Source: Prevotella sp. (GTDB lineage Bacteria > Bacteroidota > Bacteroidia > Bacteroidales > Bacteroidaceae). Taken from it: a stretch of DNA of 42,018 nt. The stretch is from the NCBI GenBank assembly GCA_022782305.1, contig JALFPC010000001.1:1-42018 (forward strand), given 5' to 3'. A program made the position numbers and the translations under genes. Within the stretch, counting starts at the first letter, position 1. Every line of letters starts with the position of its first letter. The notes below the pieces were generated by a model. That model ran no database searches. It was not told the DNA's origin and was given only the letters and a program-made list of their open reading frames with translations. Of the stretch, positions 23,651-32,189 are shown in pieces.

Positions 23651-24367
23651 TTAGAATGTGCGGCTGCCGCCACCGCCAAAACTGCGAGAAGGTTTGCTGT
23701 TGCTTTTTGACTTATTGGAGTTGCCAGGTCTGCTACCACCCACGTGTCCGTGATTATTCCCATTGCCGGGTCTGCTGCCACTTACATTTCCGTGATTATT
23801 CCCATTGCCAGGTCTGCTGCCACCCACGTTTCCGTGATTATTTCCATTGCCAGGTCTGCTGCCATGGTTGTTGCCGAAAGATGAGTTGGGCTTGTTGCCT
23901 CTATGGTTGCCATTGCCGGTCACGTGGGTCGAACTGTGATAAGACGGTCTTGGCTTATAGTTTTTCACCACTGTCACGTGAGCCCTTGGAGGGTTATAAT
24001 AGAAGTGGTTGCGGTGAGGATAGTGTTTGTATACATAGAAGTGGCAGCATCCACCGTGCCAGTAAACGGGGCGGAAGAAATAGTTGGCGGCGCAGAAAGC
24101 CCTGTATTGCCATTCTGTCAGGATATAACTCAGTTCGCGATTGCGGATGGTCCAGTAAGAGCCATACATATCGTGGCTTCTGTCAATCCTCATTAGATAG
24201 TCAAGGTTTATCTCGTATGCAGCCTCATACTGACGGTCGCTGAGATCCAGTTCATAAGCCATCTTGTCAGTGAGGAAGAGAGCCTCTCTGCGTGCCTGTT
24301 CGTAACTCATAGCGTTTGCGAATACAGCTATTGTCATTGCGATGATAGAAAATATAAACCTCTTCAT
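23651..24367 (-). CDS. Secreted repeat-rich protein, function unknown
   Basis: 238 residues. Signal peptide (1-19, ending FANAMS), then a helical region rich in charged residues (about 20-85: EQARREALFLTDKMAYELDL, YEAAYEINLDYL), then a His/Tyr-rich stretch (about 95-130) and a Gly/Asn/His tail. The tail has about three tandem 14-residue units of the form GSRPGNGNNHGNVG. The end is SFGGGGSRTF. The N-terminal part resembles conserved Bacteroidales hypothetical proteins. The His-rich part could bind metal, which is only a guess. It has its own promoter at 24421-24452 and is convergent with the EEP operon. Confidence 0.75.
   Translation of the reverse strand: MKRFIFSIIAMTIAVFANAMSYEQARREALFLTDKMAYELDLSDRQYEAAYEINLDYLMRIDRSHDMYGSYWTIRNRELSYILTEWQYRAFCAANYFFRPVYWHGGCCHFYVYKHYPHRNHFYYNPPRAHVTVVKNYKPRPSYHSSTHVTGNGNHRGNKPNSSFGNNHGSRPGNGNNHGNVGGSRPGNGNNHGNVSGSRPGNGNNHGHVGGSRPGNSNKSKSNSKPSRSFGGGGSRTF
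23738..23880. repeat. 42-bp coding tandem repeat
   Basis: About three in-frame copies of a 42-bp unit (visible as ggtctgctgccac... and tccgtgattattcccattgcc) within the secreted-protein gene. The copies are near identical, so copy number is likely to vary between strains. Confidence 0.75.
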
Positions 24368-24420
24368 AGTTGTAAGTTTTAAATGTTATTACTGCGTTGT
24401 CATTCTCATTTTTGTTGATG

Positions 24421-24452
24421 CAAAGATACGGCAGAATAACCATAATAACCAA
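24421..24452 (-). promoter_or_regulatory. Promoter of the repeat-rich secreted protein
   Basis: Minus strand TATCTTTG at 24428-24421 and TTG at 24452-24450, spacing 21. Confidence 0.7.
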
Positions 24453-24545
24453 GGTATTACCCTAAACAGCAATGGGGAAACCCCTATTTGGCTTTTTCTC
24501 TTTGAAGACGATTTATTAATAATTTGATAATTCTTTGCAATAATA

Positions 24546-24576
24546 CTTGAATTGTCAGAATTTATTGTTACCTTTG
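24546..24576 (+). promoter_or_regulatory. Promoter of the Wzi gene
   Basis: CTTG at 24546-24549 and TACCTTTG at 24569-24576, spacing 19. It covers the first codons of the longer possible frame and so sets the start at 24601. Confidence 0.7.
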
Positions 24577-24600
24577 CCAGCGATACAAAGAATTAATGTT

Positions 24601-26166
24601 ATGAGGAAACGATTTCTGGGGTGTATAGTAATGTTGCTTATAGATATAGGTGGTGCTATGATTCAGGCTGACAATCTGGGCACAATGCTTACTGATGGAC
24701 TTGAATATGAGTTGTCGGTGCAAGGGGGTATCACCAGAGGCGACCATACCCCATTGTGGCTCAATGCCAACAAATATGGACTCAGTTCGCTAAATAAGGA
24801 CAACGGATATCTGCGCGCTTCTATCACTAAACCCATGGCTACAGAAAGCAATAGGAAATGGGAGATAGGATATAAGTTGGATATGGTGGCAGCATATCAT
24901 CATACGAGCACGATGATAGTACAACAGGCTTTCGTGGAGGCCAGATGGCTGAAGGGGAATCTCACCATAGGTGCCAAGGAATATCCACTGGAACTGAAAA
25001 ACGACGAACTCTCTACTGGTAGCCAGACATTAGGCAAGAATGCACGCCCTGTGCCGCAGGTGAGATTAGCATTGCCTGACTATTGGGCCGTGCCGCTGAC
25101 CAACGGATGGGTAAGCGTTAAAGGACACATAGCTTATGGCATGCAGACAGACGGCAACTGGCAGGCTGACTTTACACACCAGCAAAGCAAGTATACAGAC
25201 AAAACTCTATACCATAGCAAGGCTGGATATATAAAGATTGGCAATGAATATCGTTTTCTGCCCGTGTCTGTGGAAATGGGGCTTGAGATGGCTGCACAGT
25301 TTGGTGGCACATCATGGATGCCAGGCTTGGGAGGCGAGATGGGCAAGGTTGAAAACAGTCAGGGGATTTCTGATTTCTGGAATGTGTTTATTCCTGGTGG
25401 GTCGGATGTAGGCGAGGACGTATATAAAAATCGTGAAGGCAACCAGGTGGGCAGTTGGGTGCTACGCATCAATTTCGACTATCCAATATGGTATATGGGC
25501 ATCTATGCCGACCATTACTTTGAAGACCAGTCGTCGATGTTTATGGTAGACTACGATGGATATGGAAAAGGAGATGAATGGGATACACGCAAACATAATA
25601 GGATCATGATGTATAGCCTCAAGGATATGCAGTTGGGTCTGGACTTGAAATTCAAAAACAGCAATGCTCTGAATAATATTCTATTTGAATATATTTATTC
25701 AAAATATCAGAGTGGTCCGGTATATCATGATCATACGCAGACGGTGTCAGACCATATAGGCGGCAATGACGATTATTATAATCATAGCATCTTCTCGGGA
25801 TGGCAGCATTGGGGACAGGTGATGGGTAACCCCTTGTATCTTTCGCCCATTTATAACGACGATGCCACTATAAAGGTAAAAGACAATAGGTTTTATGCCT
25901 TCCATCTGGCGTTGGCAGGAGACCCTTCTCAATACACACATTATAAGGTGATGGCCACATATCGCAAGGGATTTGGAACCTATGACAAGCCTCTCTTTAA
26001 TCCAAAAGAGTCGCTGAGTGTGATGGCACAGTTAGATTACTCGTTTCCTGACTATACCAAAATGAAAGGGTGGGGTATAACAGCGGCCTATGGATGGGAT
26101 GCTGGCAATACCTATGGGCAAAACCATGGTTTTATGCTCACTATCAGGAAGAGTGGCAAACTATAG
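24601..26166 (+). CDS. Capsule assembly Wzi family outer membrane protein
   Basis: 521 residues from ATG at 24601; the longer frame from 24547 would begin upstream of the promoter. Signal peptide (about 1-23, MRKRFLGCIVMLLIDIGG). The body is a beta-barrel pattern with the family's opening YELSVQGGITRGDHTPLWLN and alternating aromatic strands, close to the Bacteroidetes Caps_assemb_Wzi family. E. coli Wzi helps attach capsule to the outer membrane. Its position beside the exopolysaccharide genes supports that role. It may be co-transcribed with the lipoprotein gene 77 bases downstream. Confidence 0.88.
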   Translation: MRKRFLGCIVMLLIDIGGAMIQADNLGTMLTDGLEYELSVQGGITRGDHTPLWLNANKYGLSSLNKDNGYLRASITKPMATESNRKWEIGYKLDMVAAYHHTSTMIVQQAFVEARWLKGNLTIGAKEYPLELKNDELSTGSQTLGKNARPVPQVRLALPDYWAVPLTNGWVSVKGHIAYGMQTDGNWQADFTHQQSKYTDKTLYHSKAGYIKIGNEYRFLPVSVEMGLEMAAQFGGTSWMPGLGGEMGKVENSQGISDFWNVFIPGGSDVGEDVYKNREGNQVGSWVLRINFDYPIWYMGIYADHYFEDQSSMFMVDYDGYGKGDEWDTRKHNRIMMYSLKDMQLGLDLKFKNSNALNNILFEYIYSKYQSGPVYHDHTQTVSDHIGGNDDYYNHSIFSGWQHWGQVMGNPLYLSPIYNDDATIKVKDNRFYAFHLALAGDPSQYTHYKVMATYRKGFGTYDKPLFNPKESLSVMAQLDYSFPDYTKMKGWGITAAYGWDAGNTYGQNHGFMLTIRKSGKL

Positions 26167-26243
26167 GGATAATTATTCTATCTGAGTTAGGAAGAATTAT
26201 TAATTGTAGGTTATGAGGCTAAGCAAATAACAAATAGTAGACG

Positions 26244-26684
26244 ATGAAGAAGATAGCAGAGTTTTGTTTTTTTTCTATGATGACTTTGGTCATGACAGGA
26301 TGTGAGATACATACAAGTAATAATGGTGATCTCGATGGATTTTGGCAGTTGCGCTCCATTGATACATTGTCTACAGGTGCGTCTGTGGATGCACGTGAGC
26401 GCATGATTTACTGGGCCGTGCAGCGGCATATTCTTGAGGTGCAGGACAAGCATGATACACGCAACAAAATATTGTTTGGGTTTTCGCAAAGAGGAGACTC
26501 TCTATTCCTTTATGAGCCTCGTGTAAACAATCGTGACATCGGCGACACCCTTGTTACCAACCTTTCCATGCTGCAGCCATATGGAGTAAATGATTTTGAA
26601 GAGTCATACTTCATAGAGCAACTCGACGGAGGACAGATGGTGTTGAAATCAAAGGTTTTGCGCCTGTGGTTTAGGAAATACTAA
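26244..26684 (+). CDS. Small lipocalin-like lipoprotein
   Basis: 146 residues. Lipobox VMTGC (C20). The mature part starts GDLDGFWQLRSIDTL, the typical opening of lipocalin-like domains in Bacteroidales, and ends in short beta strands (FEESYFIEQLDGGQMVLKSK). The function is not known. Such proteins are often single-domain periplasmic or surface binders. It is convergent with the WecA-type gene, whose stop lies 14 bases away. Confidence 0.7.
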   Translation: MKKIAEFCFFSMMTLVMTGCEIHTSNNGDLDGFWQLRSIDTLSTGASVDARERMIYWAVQRHILEVQDKHDTRNKILFGFSQRGDSLFLYEPRVNNRDIGDTLVTNLSMLQPYGVNDFEESYFIEQLDGGQMVLKSKVLRLWFRKY

Positions 26685-26698
26685 ATCTTTAATGTGGT

Positions 26699-27820
26699 TT
26701 ATTGCTCGATGGGATTGAATACCGACTTTCCTTTTCGGCGTATGAATATGTTTATTATTTGTTGAATGGCCACCCACAATACGATATCGGTGATGGCGAT
26801 TACTGTGGCTGACACCACCGTGATAAGCAACATGTTTACTGCTATAAAGGTTATGCACATTGCCAGAATGGCTGCCAGTGCCTGATGTTGTGTCATGCCA
26901 GTGCGAAGCATTTTGTGATGGATATGGTTTTTGTCGGCGCTGAATATGGGTTTGCCATGCATCAGCCTAACCAGGCTTACCCTTACGACATCGAGCAGTG
27001 GTACGATGATTAGAGAGAAAGATATGACTATACTGTCATCCCTAAAAGGCATCTCCTTTGGGGTGCTCATGCAGAATTTTACCCAAAGGAAACCAAGTAT
27101 GAACCCAATGGTGAGGCTGCCAGAGTCGCCCATGAATATCTTGCGTTTGTTCTCAACAGTGCCAAACACATTGAAATAGAGAAACGAGCATAGCACACCA
27201 ATCATTGCCGCTATGAGCATGCTATAGACGAGCATGCCTGAGCACATGAAACAATACAGAAACCCAGACAGGGCTATGAGAGCCACACCACCACACAGAC
27301 CATCAATGCCATCTATGAGGTTCATGGCATTGTCAATAAATACAATCATGAATACGGTAATAGCAAATCCTATCCAGTATGGTATTTCGTGAATGCCAAA
27401 CAAACCATAGAGATTGTTGATATATAAACCAGAGAGAGGCAGAAACGAGGCTGCCAGTATCTGTACGCCCAACTTGGTCTTTGGCCCCAGTCCCACTATG
27501 TCATCTGTGAGTCCGGTACTATATATGAGGGCAAGGCTGAGAAAAAACATGCACGACCATAGGCTGATGGTCACCTCATTGCCTGTCTCGCTGTGGGAAT
27601 TGAGCATGGGCACCACTGCCAATATGGCTGCCAGCATGCTAGGCAGAAAGCATACTCCGCCCAGGCGCGGAATGCCCCTTTTATGCACTTTGCGTGCCGT
27701 TGGCATATCAAAAATATTGTGCTTGTAGCAGAAATTGATAATCAGTGGTATGGATATCAAACCACATACCATACTGATAAGCAAAGTTCCAGCAATATAT
27801 ATCACATGTATGTCCATCAT
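26699..27820 (-). CDS. MraY/WecA family undecaprenyl-phosphate sugar-1-phosphate transferase
   Basis: 373 residues, about 10-11 transmembrane helices. The PNPT superfamily motifs are present: DDIVGLGPKTK (catalytic Asp pair, about 105), NLIDGIDGLCGG (about 165-176), GDSGSLTIGF (about 228-237) and the C-terminal loop KNHIHHKMLRTGMTQ. It transfers a HexNAc-1-phosphate to undecaprenyl phosphate, starting lipid-linked glycan synthesis at the inner membrane. It is WecA-like rather than MraY because of the HIHH loop. The EPS operon carries a second, unrelated initiating transferase, so this one may serve a different glycan. Confidence 0.9.
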   Translation of the reverse strand: MMDIHVIYIAGTLLISMVCGLISIPLIINFCYKHNIFDMPTARKVHKRGIPRLGGVCFLPSMLAAILAVVPMLNSHSETGNEVTISLWSCMFFLSLALIYSTGLTDDIVGLGPKTKLGVQILAASFLPLSGLYINNLYGLFGIHEIPYWIGFAITVFMIVFIDNAMNLIDGIDGLCGGVALIALSGFLYCFMCSGMLVYSMLIAAMIGVLCSFLYFNVFGTVENKRKIFMGDSGSLTIGFILGFLWVKFCMSTPKEMPFRDDSIVISFSLIIVPLLDVVRVSLVRLMHGKPIFSADKNHIHHKMLRTGMTQHQALAAILAMCITFIAVNMLLITVVSATVIAITDIVLWVAIQQIINIFIRRKGKSVFNPIEQ

Positions 27821-27918
27821 ATAACTTCGTTCGTATGTTTTCTCTTATATATATAACTCTTAATGACGCTTTTTATTATATTTCATAGCCAAATCTTTCT
27901 GATTATTCTTTTTTTTGT

Positions 27919-27926
27919 TAACTTTG
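27919..27926 (+). promoter_or_regulatory. -7 element upstream of the cytidylyltransferase-aminotransferase gene
   Basis: TAACTTTG followed by C, 30 bases before the ATG. No good -33 box is seen at the expected distance. Confidence 0.5.
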
Positions 27927-27956
27927 CACTCGAAGAAATAATTATCACAGAAAATT

Positions 27957-29777
27957 ATGCAAGCAATAATACTGGCTGCCGGCATGGGGCGGCGACTTGG
28001 TGAATACACCAAAAACAACACCAAATGTATGGTGGAAGTAAACGGCGAAAAACTCATAGACCGTTTCATACGCCAATTGTCTAAGCATCATCTCAGCAGA
28101 CTGGTTATCGTGGTGGGCTATGAGGGGCAGAAACTCATTGACTATATAGGTCACAGGTATGATGACATAATAAATATCGAGTATATAACCAATCCCATCT
28201 ACGACAAGACAAACAATATCTATTCGCTGGCACTTGCAAGCGAGGTGATGTGTAGCGAAGATACCATACTTATGGAGTCTGACCTAATACTTGAAGACGA
28301 TATGATAGACATGCTGGTCAATCATCCTTCTCCCGACCTCGCTCTTGTGGCCAAATATGAGAGTTGGATGGACGGTACCATGGTTACCATCGATGACGAC
28401 AGGCGAATAATCAGTTTTGTGTCTAAGCAGGCCTTCAACTATGATGAGGCAGACAGATATTTCAAAACTGTCAATGTGTATAAGTTTAGTAAGGAGTTTT
28501 CAAAGCATCAGTATGTCCCATTCCTTGAGGCTTACTGTAAGGTGCTGGGCAACAATGAGTATTATGAGCAGGTGCTCAATGTGCTCACCAAACTTGGCAA
28601 CACCACGCTGCGTGCGCTGCCCGTGAGTGGTGTCAAATGGTATGAGATAGACGATGTGCAGGATTTGGATATCGCCTCCACACTTTTTGCTCCATCAGAA
28701 ACAAAATTTCAGGAGTTTCGGAAACGATATGGTGGATTCTGGAGATTTCCGCAATTGCTCGATTTCTGCTATCTTGTCAATCCTTTCTTCCCTACCCGCC
28801 GCATGAAAGATGAGATGAAATCCAATTATGACGTGCTGCTGCAGAATTATCCCTCGGGCATGTATGTCAATTCGTTGCTCGCTGGCAAATATTTTGGTGT
28901 TAGGCAGGCAAATATAGTGGTTGGCAATGGTGCTGCCGAACTCATCAAGGTGGTGATGGAGGAACATGCCAATGGACGAGTGGGAGTGATATATCCTACT
29001 TTTGACGAATATCCTAACAGACTTAGGCAAGAGCAGATAGTGGCTTATATCCCAGACAATAGAGACTTTGCATATACTGCTGACGACCTAATGAACTATT
29101 ATTGCGACAAACAGTTGGGCATGCTCATGATAGTGAATCCAGACAACCCATCAGGTCATTTTATGCCCATTTGTGATGTGCTTAGGTTGGCAGACTGGTG
29201 CGAAAAGCAGGGCATCAGGTTGCTTGTGGATGAGAGTTTTGTGGATTTCACCGAAGGGTATGAAGACAACAGCCTCTTGCACAACGATATTCTTGACTCA
29301 CATCCCCATATGATGGTAATGAAATCAATATCAAAATCATATGGAGTGCCAGGCTTGCGTCTTGGTGTGCTTGCCTCTGCCGATGAAACTCTTATTGCCA
29401 AGGTGAAGAAGGAGGTGAGTATATGGAATATCAACTCGTTTGCTGAGTTTTATATGCAGATTTTCGGCAAGTATGCATCCGAATATAAGGTGGCATGCAT
29501 GGAGTTTGTTAAGGAGCGCCAGCGATTTGCCCAACTTCTGTCTACTGTTTCATATTTGCGCGTCATACCGTCGCAGGCAAACTATTTCCTTTGCGAGGTG
29601 TTGGCACCATTCACGTCTGCCAGTCTTACTCAGTCACTCATAGAGCGTGATGTGCTGATAAGCAACTGTGGCAACAAGAGTCGTATGGAAGGTCATCAGA
29701 TAGTAAGGATAGCAGTGCGCGACCGCAAGGATAATGACAGGCTCATAGAGATTCTCAATAGTCTGGTCACAGTTTGA
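27957..29777 (+). CDS. Fused nucleotidyltransferase / class I-II aminotransferase
   Basis: 606 residues with two enzymes in one chain. The N-terminal part (about 1-240) is a LicC-like nucleotidyltransferase: AIILAAGMGRRLGEYTKNNT with K23 in TKCMVEVNGE, MESDLILEDD as metal site, and late YEIDDVQDLDIA. The C-terminal part (about 255-606) is a HisC/CobD-like PLP aminotransferase: YPTFDEYPNR, NPDNPSGHFMP, LVDESFVDF, and PLP lysine K460 in SKSYGVPGLRLG. LicC-type enzymes make CDP-choline. Fusions of this layout (PntC of Treponema) are known in phosphonate biosynthesis, where they make CMP-activated 2-aminoethylphosphonate. No phosphonate mutase lies in the window. Its 3' end overlaps the convergent EPS operon by 11 bp. 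Confidence 0.87.
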   Translation: MQAIILAAGMGRRLGEYTKNNTKCMVEVNGEKLIDRFIRQLSKHHLSRLVIVVGYEGQKLIDYIGHRYDDIINIEYITNPIYDKTNNIYSLALASEVMCSEDTILMESDLILEDDMIDMLVNHPSPDLALVAKYESWMDGTMVTIDDDRRIISFVSKQAFNYDEADRYFKTVNVYKFSKEFSKHQYVPFLEAYCKVLGNNEYYEQVLNVLTKLGNTTLRALPVSGVKWYEIDDVQDLDIASTLFAPSETKFQEFRKRYGGFWRFPQLLDFCYLVNPFFPTRRMKDEMKSNYDVLLQNYPSGMYVNSLLAGKYFGVRQANIVVGNGAAELIKVVMEEHANGRVGVIYPTFDEYPNRLRQEQIVAYIPDNRDFAYTADDLMNYYCDKQLGMLMIVNPDNPSGHFMPICDVLRLADWCEKQGIRLLVDESFVDFTEGYEDNSLLHNDILDSHPHMMVMKSISKSYGVPGLRLGVLASADETLIAKVKKEVSIWNINSFAEFYMQIFGKYASEYKVACMEFVKERQRFAQLLSTVSYLRVIPSQANYFLCEVLAPFTSASLTQSLIERDVLISNCGNKSRMEGHQIVRIAVRDRKDNDRLIEILNSLVTV

Positions 29778-30522
29778 ATTCAAAAATCTTATAAAGATAT
29801 TTGAAGCATATCATAATTCTATTGGTGTACATGCCATATTTGCGGCATGCCCTCACGTCTTCGCTGTTTATCAGTATCCTATTACGGAGGTTTTTGGTAC
29901 TCATGCCACCGGTGCGCATGGTAACAAAATCCTTCTTTATATATTTGGTGCGCAATCGTTCCTTCCATAGCAGTCTTACCATTAGGTCATAGTCGGCTGC
30001 TATTTGATAGTCGGTGGCAAATAATCCATGGCGCTCATACACGCTCCTCCTGACATAAAAAGAAGGATGGGCGGGCATGAACCCGAAACGTAGCCAGAAC
30101 GGACTAAACATGGCAGAAGAGTAATACCTCACCACCTTGTCGGGGTGGTCGGGGTGTATAAAGTGAATGTCGGCATACACGGCATCTATACTACTGTCGG
30201 TCATGGCCTTGTTTACGGTCTCAAGAACATCGTCTGAGGTGAAATAGTCATCTGAGTTCAATATGCCCACAATGTCTCCCTTAGCCCTTTTGATGCCCTT
30301 GTTCATGGCATCATAGATGCCGTGGTCGTGCTCGGAGATATAATGTAGCCGTTCGCCAAATTCCGGTGCATATTCTTCTATTATCGACAATGTGGAGTCG
30401 GTAGACCCACCGTCGATAATCCAATAATCAATATCCTTGTGAGTCTGGACCAATACAGACTCGATGGTGTCTCTGAGCGTGCGTTCGCTGTTGTATGTGG
30501 TGGTGATGATGCTTATCTTCAT
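29767..30522 (-). CDS. Family 2 glycosyltransferase
   Basis: 251 residues. GT-A fold with KISIITTTYNSERTLRDTIES, DGGSTDSTLSII and the DXD-type metal site in GILNSDDYF (about 87-95). HGIYDAMNKGIKRAKGD is the common GT2 pattern seen in WcaA-like and colanic-acid-type transferases. It is the last gene of the EPS operon. It adds one sugar to the lipid-linked repeat unit in the cytosol. Donor and linkage are not predictable. It lies 9 bases after the LicD gene. Confidence 0.88.
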   Translation of the reverse strand: MKISIITTTYNSERTLRDTIESVLVQTHKDIDYWIIDGGSTDSTLSIIEEYAPEFGERLHYISEHDHGIYDAMNKGIKRAKGDIVGILNSDDYFTSDDVLETVNKAMTDSSIDAVYADIHFIHPDHPDKVVRYYSSAMFSPFWLRFGFMPAHPSFYVRRSVYERHGLFATDYQIAADYDLMVRLLWKERLRTKYIKKDFVTMRTGGMSTKNLRNRILINSEDVRACRKYGMYTNRIMICFKYLYKIFEFKL

Positions 30523-30531
30523 CTGTTTATT

Positions 30532-31227
30532 TTACAGGGTTTTGTTTATCTTCTCCAGCCATTTCTTCAGTTTCGGTCCGTCGGTGCGGTGCTGTATCCT
30601 TTCTGCCAAGGCTTGTGGCATCAATGCCTTCACATATTGTGTGGCATACTCTTTCATCCTTGATATCTTCGACTTGTTATAGTCAAAGATCTGTATTGGC
30701 GTTTGCCAATTATCTCCGAAATAATACTCAAGATATTTGACGTAGTTTCTTGGCACGAGGTATTCGTCATTTTGAAAGTGGTATGGCATTACATCCAGCA
30801 CATACTCCTTGAGGCATATATCCTGGCAGCAATACCATAGTCTTTCGTCATGAGGATAAGGTTCATAAAAATACACGTCTATGTATTCGCCTTTTCGTAT
30901 GATAGATAGAAATCCCCGGCGCTCATACCGTGCCAACTCAAATCCCCTTTCTCTCAGTGTGAAGAGGGTGGCAAGAAATCTCTCCATGTCAGTCTTATAC
31001 ATTACCAGATCTATGTCTTCGTCATGGCTGATAAAGTCATGTTCTCTTACTGCTCCGAGCAGTGTACCGTAGAACAGGATAAAAGGTATGCCTTCATGGT
31101 CGCAAACCTCTTTAAGAATGGCCAGATTTTCTTTGGCTATTGTTTTGTCTATTCTCTTGATACCCTGGAAGATGGGTATGAAATGGTATTTATAAACCCC
31201 TTTGATGGTGTTGAGTTTTAGTTTCAT
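30532..31227 (-). CDS. LicD family phospho-group transferase
   Basis: 231 residues. GTLLGAVREHDFISHDEDIDL (54-74) is the LicD signature, with the acidic residues D69, E70, D71 and D73 as metal ligands. LicD enzymes transfer phosphocholine (or a related CDP-bound head group) from a CDP donor onto cell-surface sugars. The fused cytidylyltransferase-aminotransferase just beyond the operon could provide that donor. Start and stop overlap the upstream glycosyltransferase as ATGA, so translation is coupled. Confidence 0.88.
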   Translation of the reverse strand: MKLKLNTIKGVYKYHFIPIFQGIKRIDKTIAKENLAILKEVCDHEGIPFILFYGTLLGAVREHDFISHDEDIDLVMYKTDMERFLATLFTLRERGFELARYERRGFLSIIRKGEYIDVYFYEPYPHDERLWYCCQDICLKEYVLDVMPYHFQNDEYLVPRNYVKYLEYYFGDNWQTPIQIFDYNKSKISRMKEYATQYVKALMPQALAERIQHRTDGPKLKKWLEKINKTL

Positions 31228-32150
31228 CTTCTTACTATTCGTTTTATCATGTTTTTGAAAGCAAAAGGGAAGAGTTGCTTTATTCTATTAAACAATGTAT
31301 TGTTGGAATGATAGAAAGCCTTTTCAAATGGCATGTAAGGAGCCATATAAGGAGGATGGTGCAGCGGAAATTCCAGTTCATGCTTAGATGTAAAATAATC
31401 TGGTGCTGTGGCTGTGGAGGTATGTGTAGCCCCTTCTCCGAATCCTATATTTGTGGTAAGGCTGTGTTTGGGTATGATAGACAGCATGTTATGTGCTGCA
31501 AGTGTGAAATACCACTGCCAGTCCCATGCGCTCACGTCGTGAATATCAATGGCCTTTAGTCTGTATCTCCAGTATCTCATGTCCTTGGCTTTATATCCCA
31601 TGTTTGCAATCACCGAGGCCTCATATTCTGTTTGTCTCCATTTCATGTCAATATCCATGAGTTGCCATGCCCTCCGCCATGTGGCCCATCCATTGCAAGC
31701 CTTATATCGGCTGAAGGTGTAAGAGTAGGGTATGTCTATTCCTGTGGCATAATTGGCACCGTCCACCATTCCCACTCTGTTATCGTCTTTGTATCTTTCG
31801 AGCATTTCTTTGGCAAAGGTAAAGAAAGAGGTTCTCATCACGCAGTCGTCTTCGATGATGATACCCATCTCCTCATGTTCAAAAAACCAGTTGATGGCAG
31901 TATATACCCCCCTGCTGCAACCTAAGTTATGGTCAAGAAAACGTGTGGTTACATTGCATGGCCAGTCGATGGCATCAACTACTGCCTTACGTGTTTCTTC
32001 CACTCGTTCCTTCTCACCTGCCACATGCTCTCTCGGTCCGTCTCCCGAAATATATAAATGTGTGGGTTTGGTTTTGCGTATTTGGTCGAGGCTCTTGAGA
32101 GCCTCATTTTTTCTACTGAAAATGACTAATAAAATAGGTATGTCATACAT
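31224..32150 (-). CDS. Glycosyltransferase, GT-A fold (GT2-like)
   Basis: 308 residues. PILLVIFSRKNEALKSLDQI at the N-terminus, DHNLGCSRGVYTAINWFFEH (nucleotide-sugar region, about 93-112) and an EDDC metal motif (IIIEDDCVM, about 117-125), then ACNGWATWRRAWQLMD. This is the pattern of 'nucleotide-diphospho-sugar transferase' genes in Bacteroidetes polysaccharide loci. It lies 39 bases after the upstream gene and overlaps LicD. The sugar is unknown. Confidence 0.8.
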   Translation of the reverse strand: MYDIPILLVIFSRKNEALKSLDQIRKTKPTHLYISGDGPREHVAGEKERVEETRKAVVDAIDWPCNVTTRFLDHNLGCSRGVYTAINWFFEHEEMGIIIEDDCVMRTSFFTFAKEMLERYKDDNRVGMVDGANYATGIDIPYSYTFSRYKACNGWATWRRAWQLMDIDMKWRQTEYEASVIANMGYKAKDMRYWRYRLKAIDIHDVSAWDWQWYFTLAAHNMLSIIPKHSLTTNIGFGEGATHTSTATAPDYFTSKHELEFPLHHPPYMAPYMPFEKAFYHSNNTLFNRIKQLFPFAFKNMIKRIVRR

Positions 32151-32189
32151 ATTGTGTCCCTCCTGTCTTATAATTTTCTAAACCATATA

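Noticed and set aside
23629..24243. Cys-rich plus-strand frame of 204 codons
   Set aside because: It is the antisense reading of the repeat-rich secreted gene; the Cys pattern only mirrors the 42-bp repeats.
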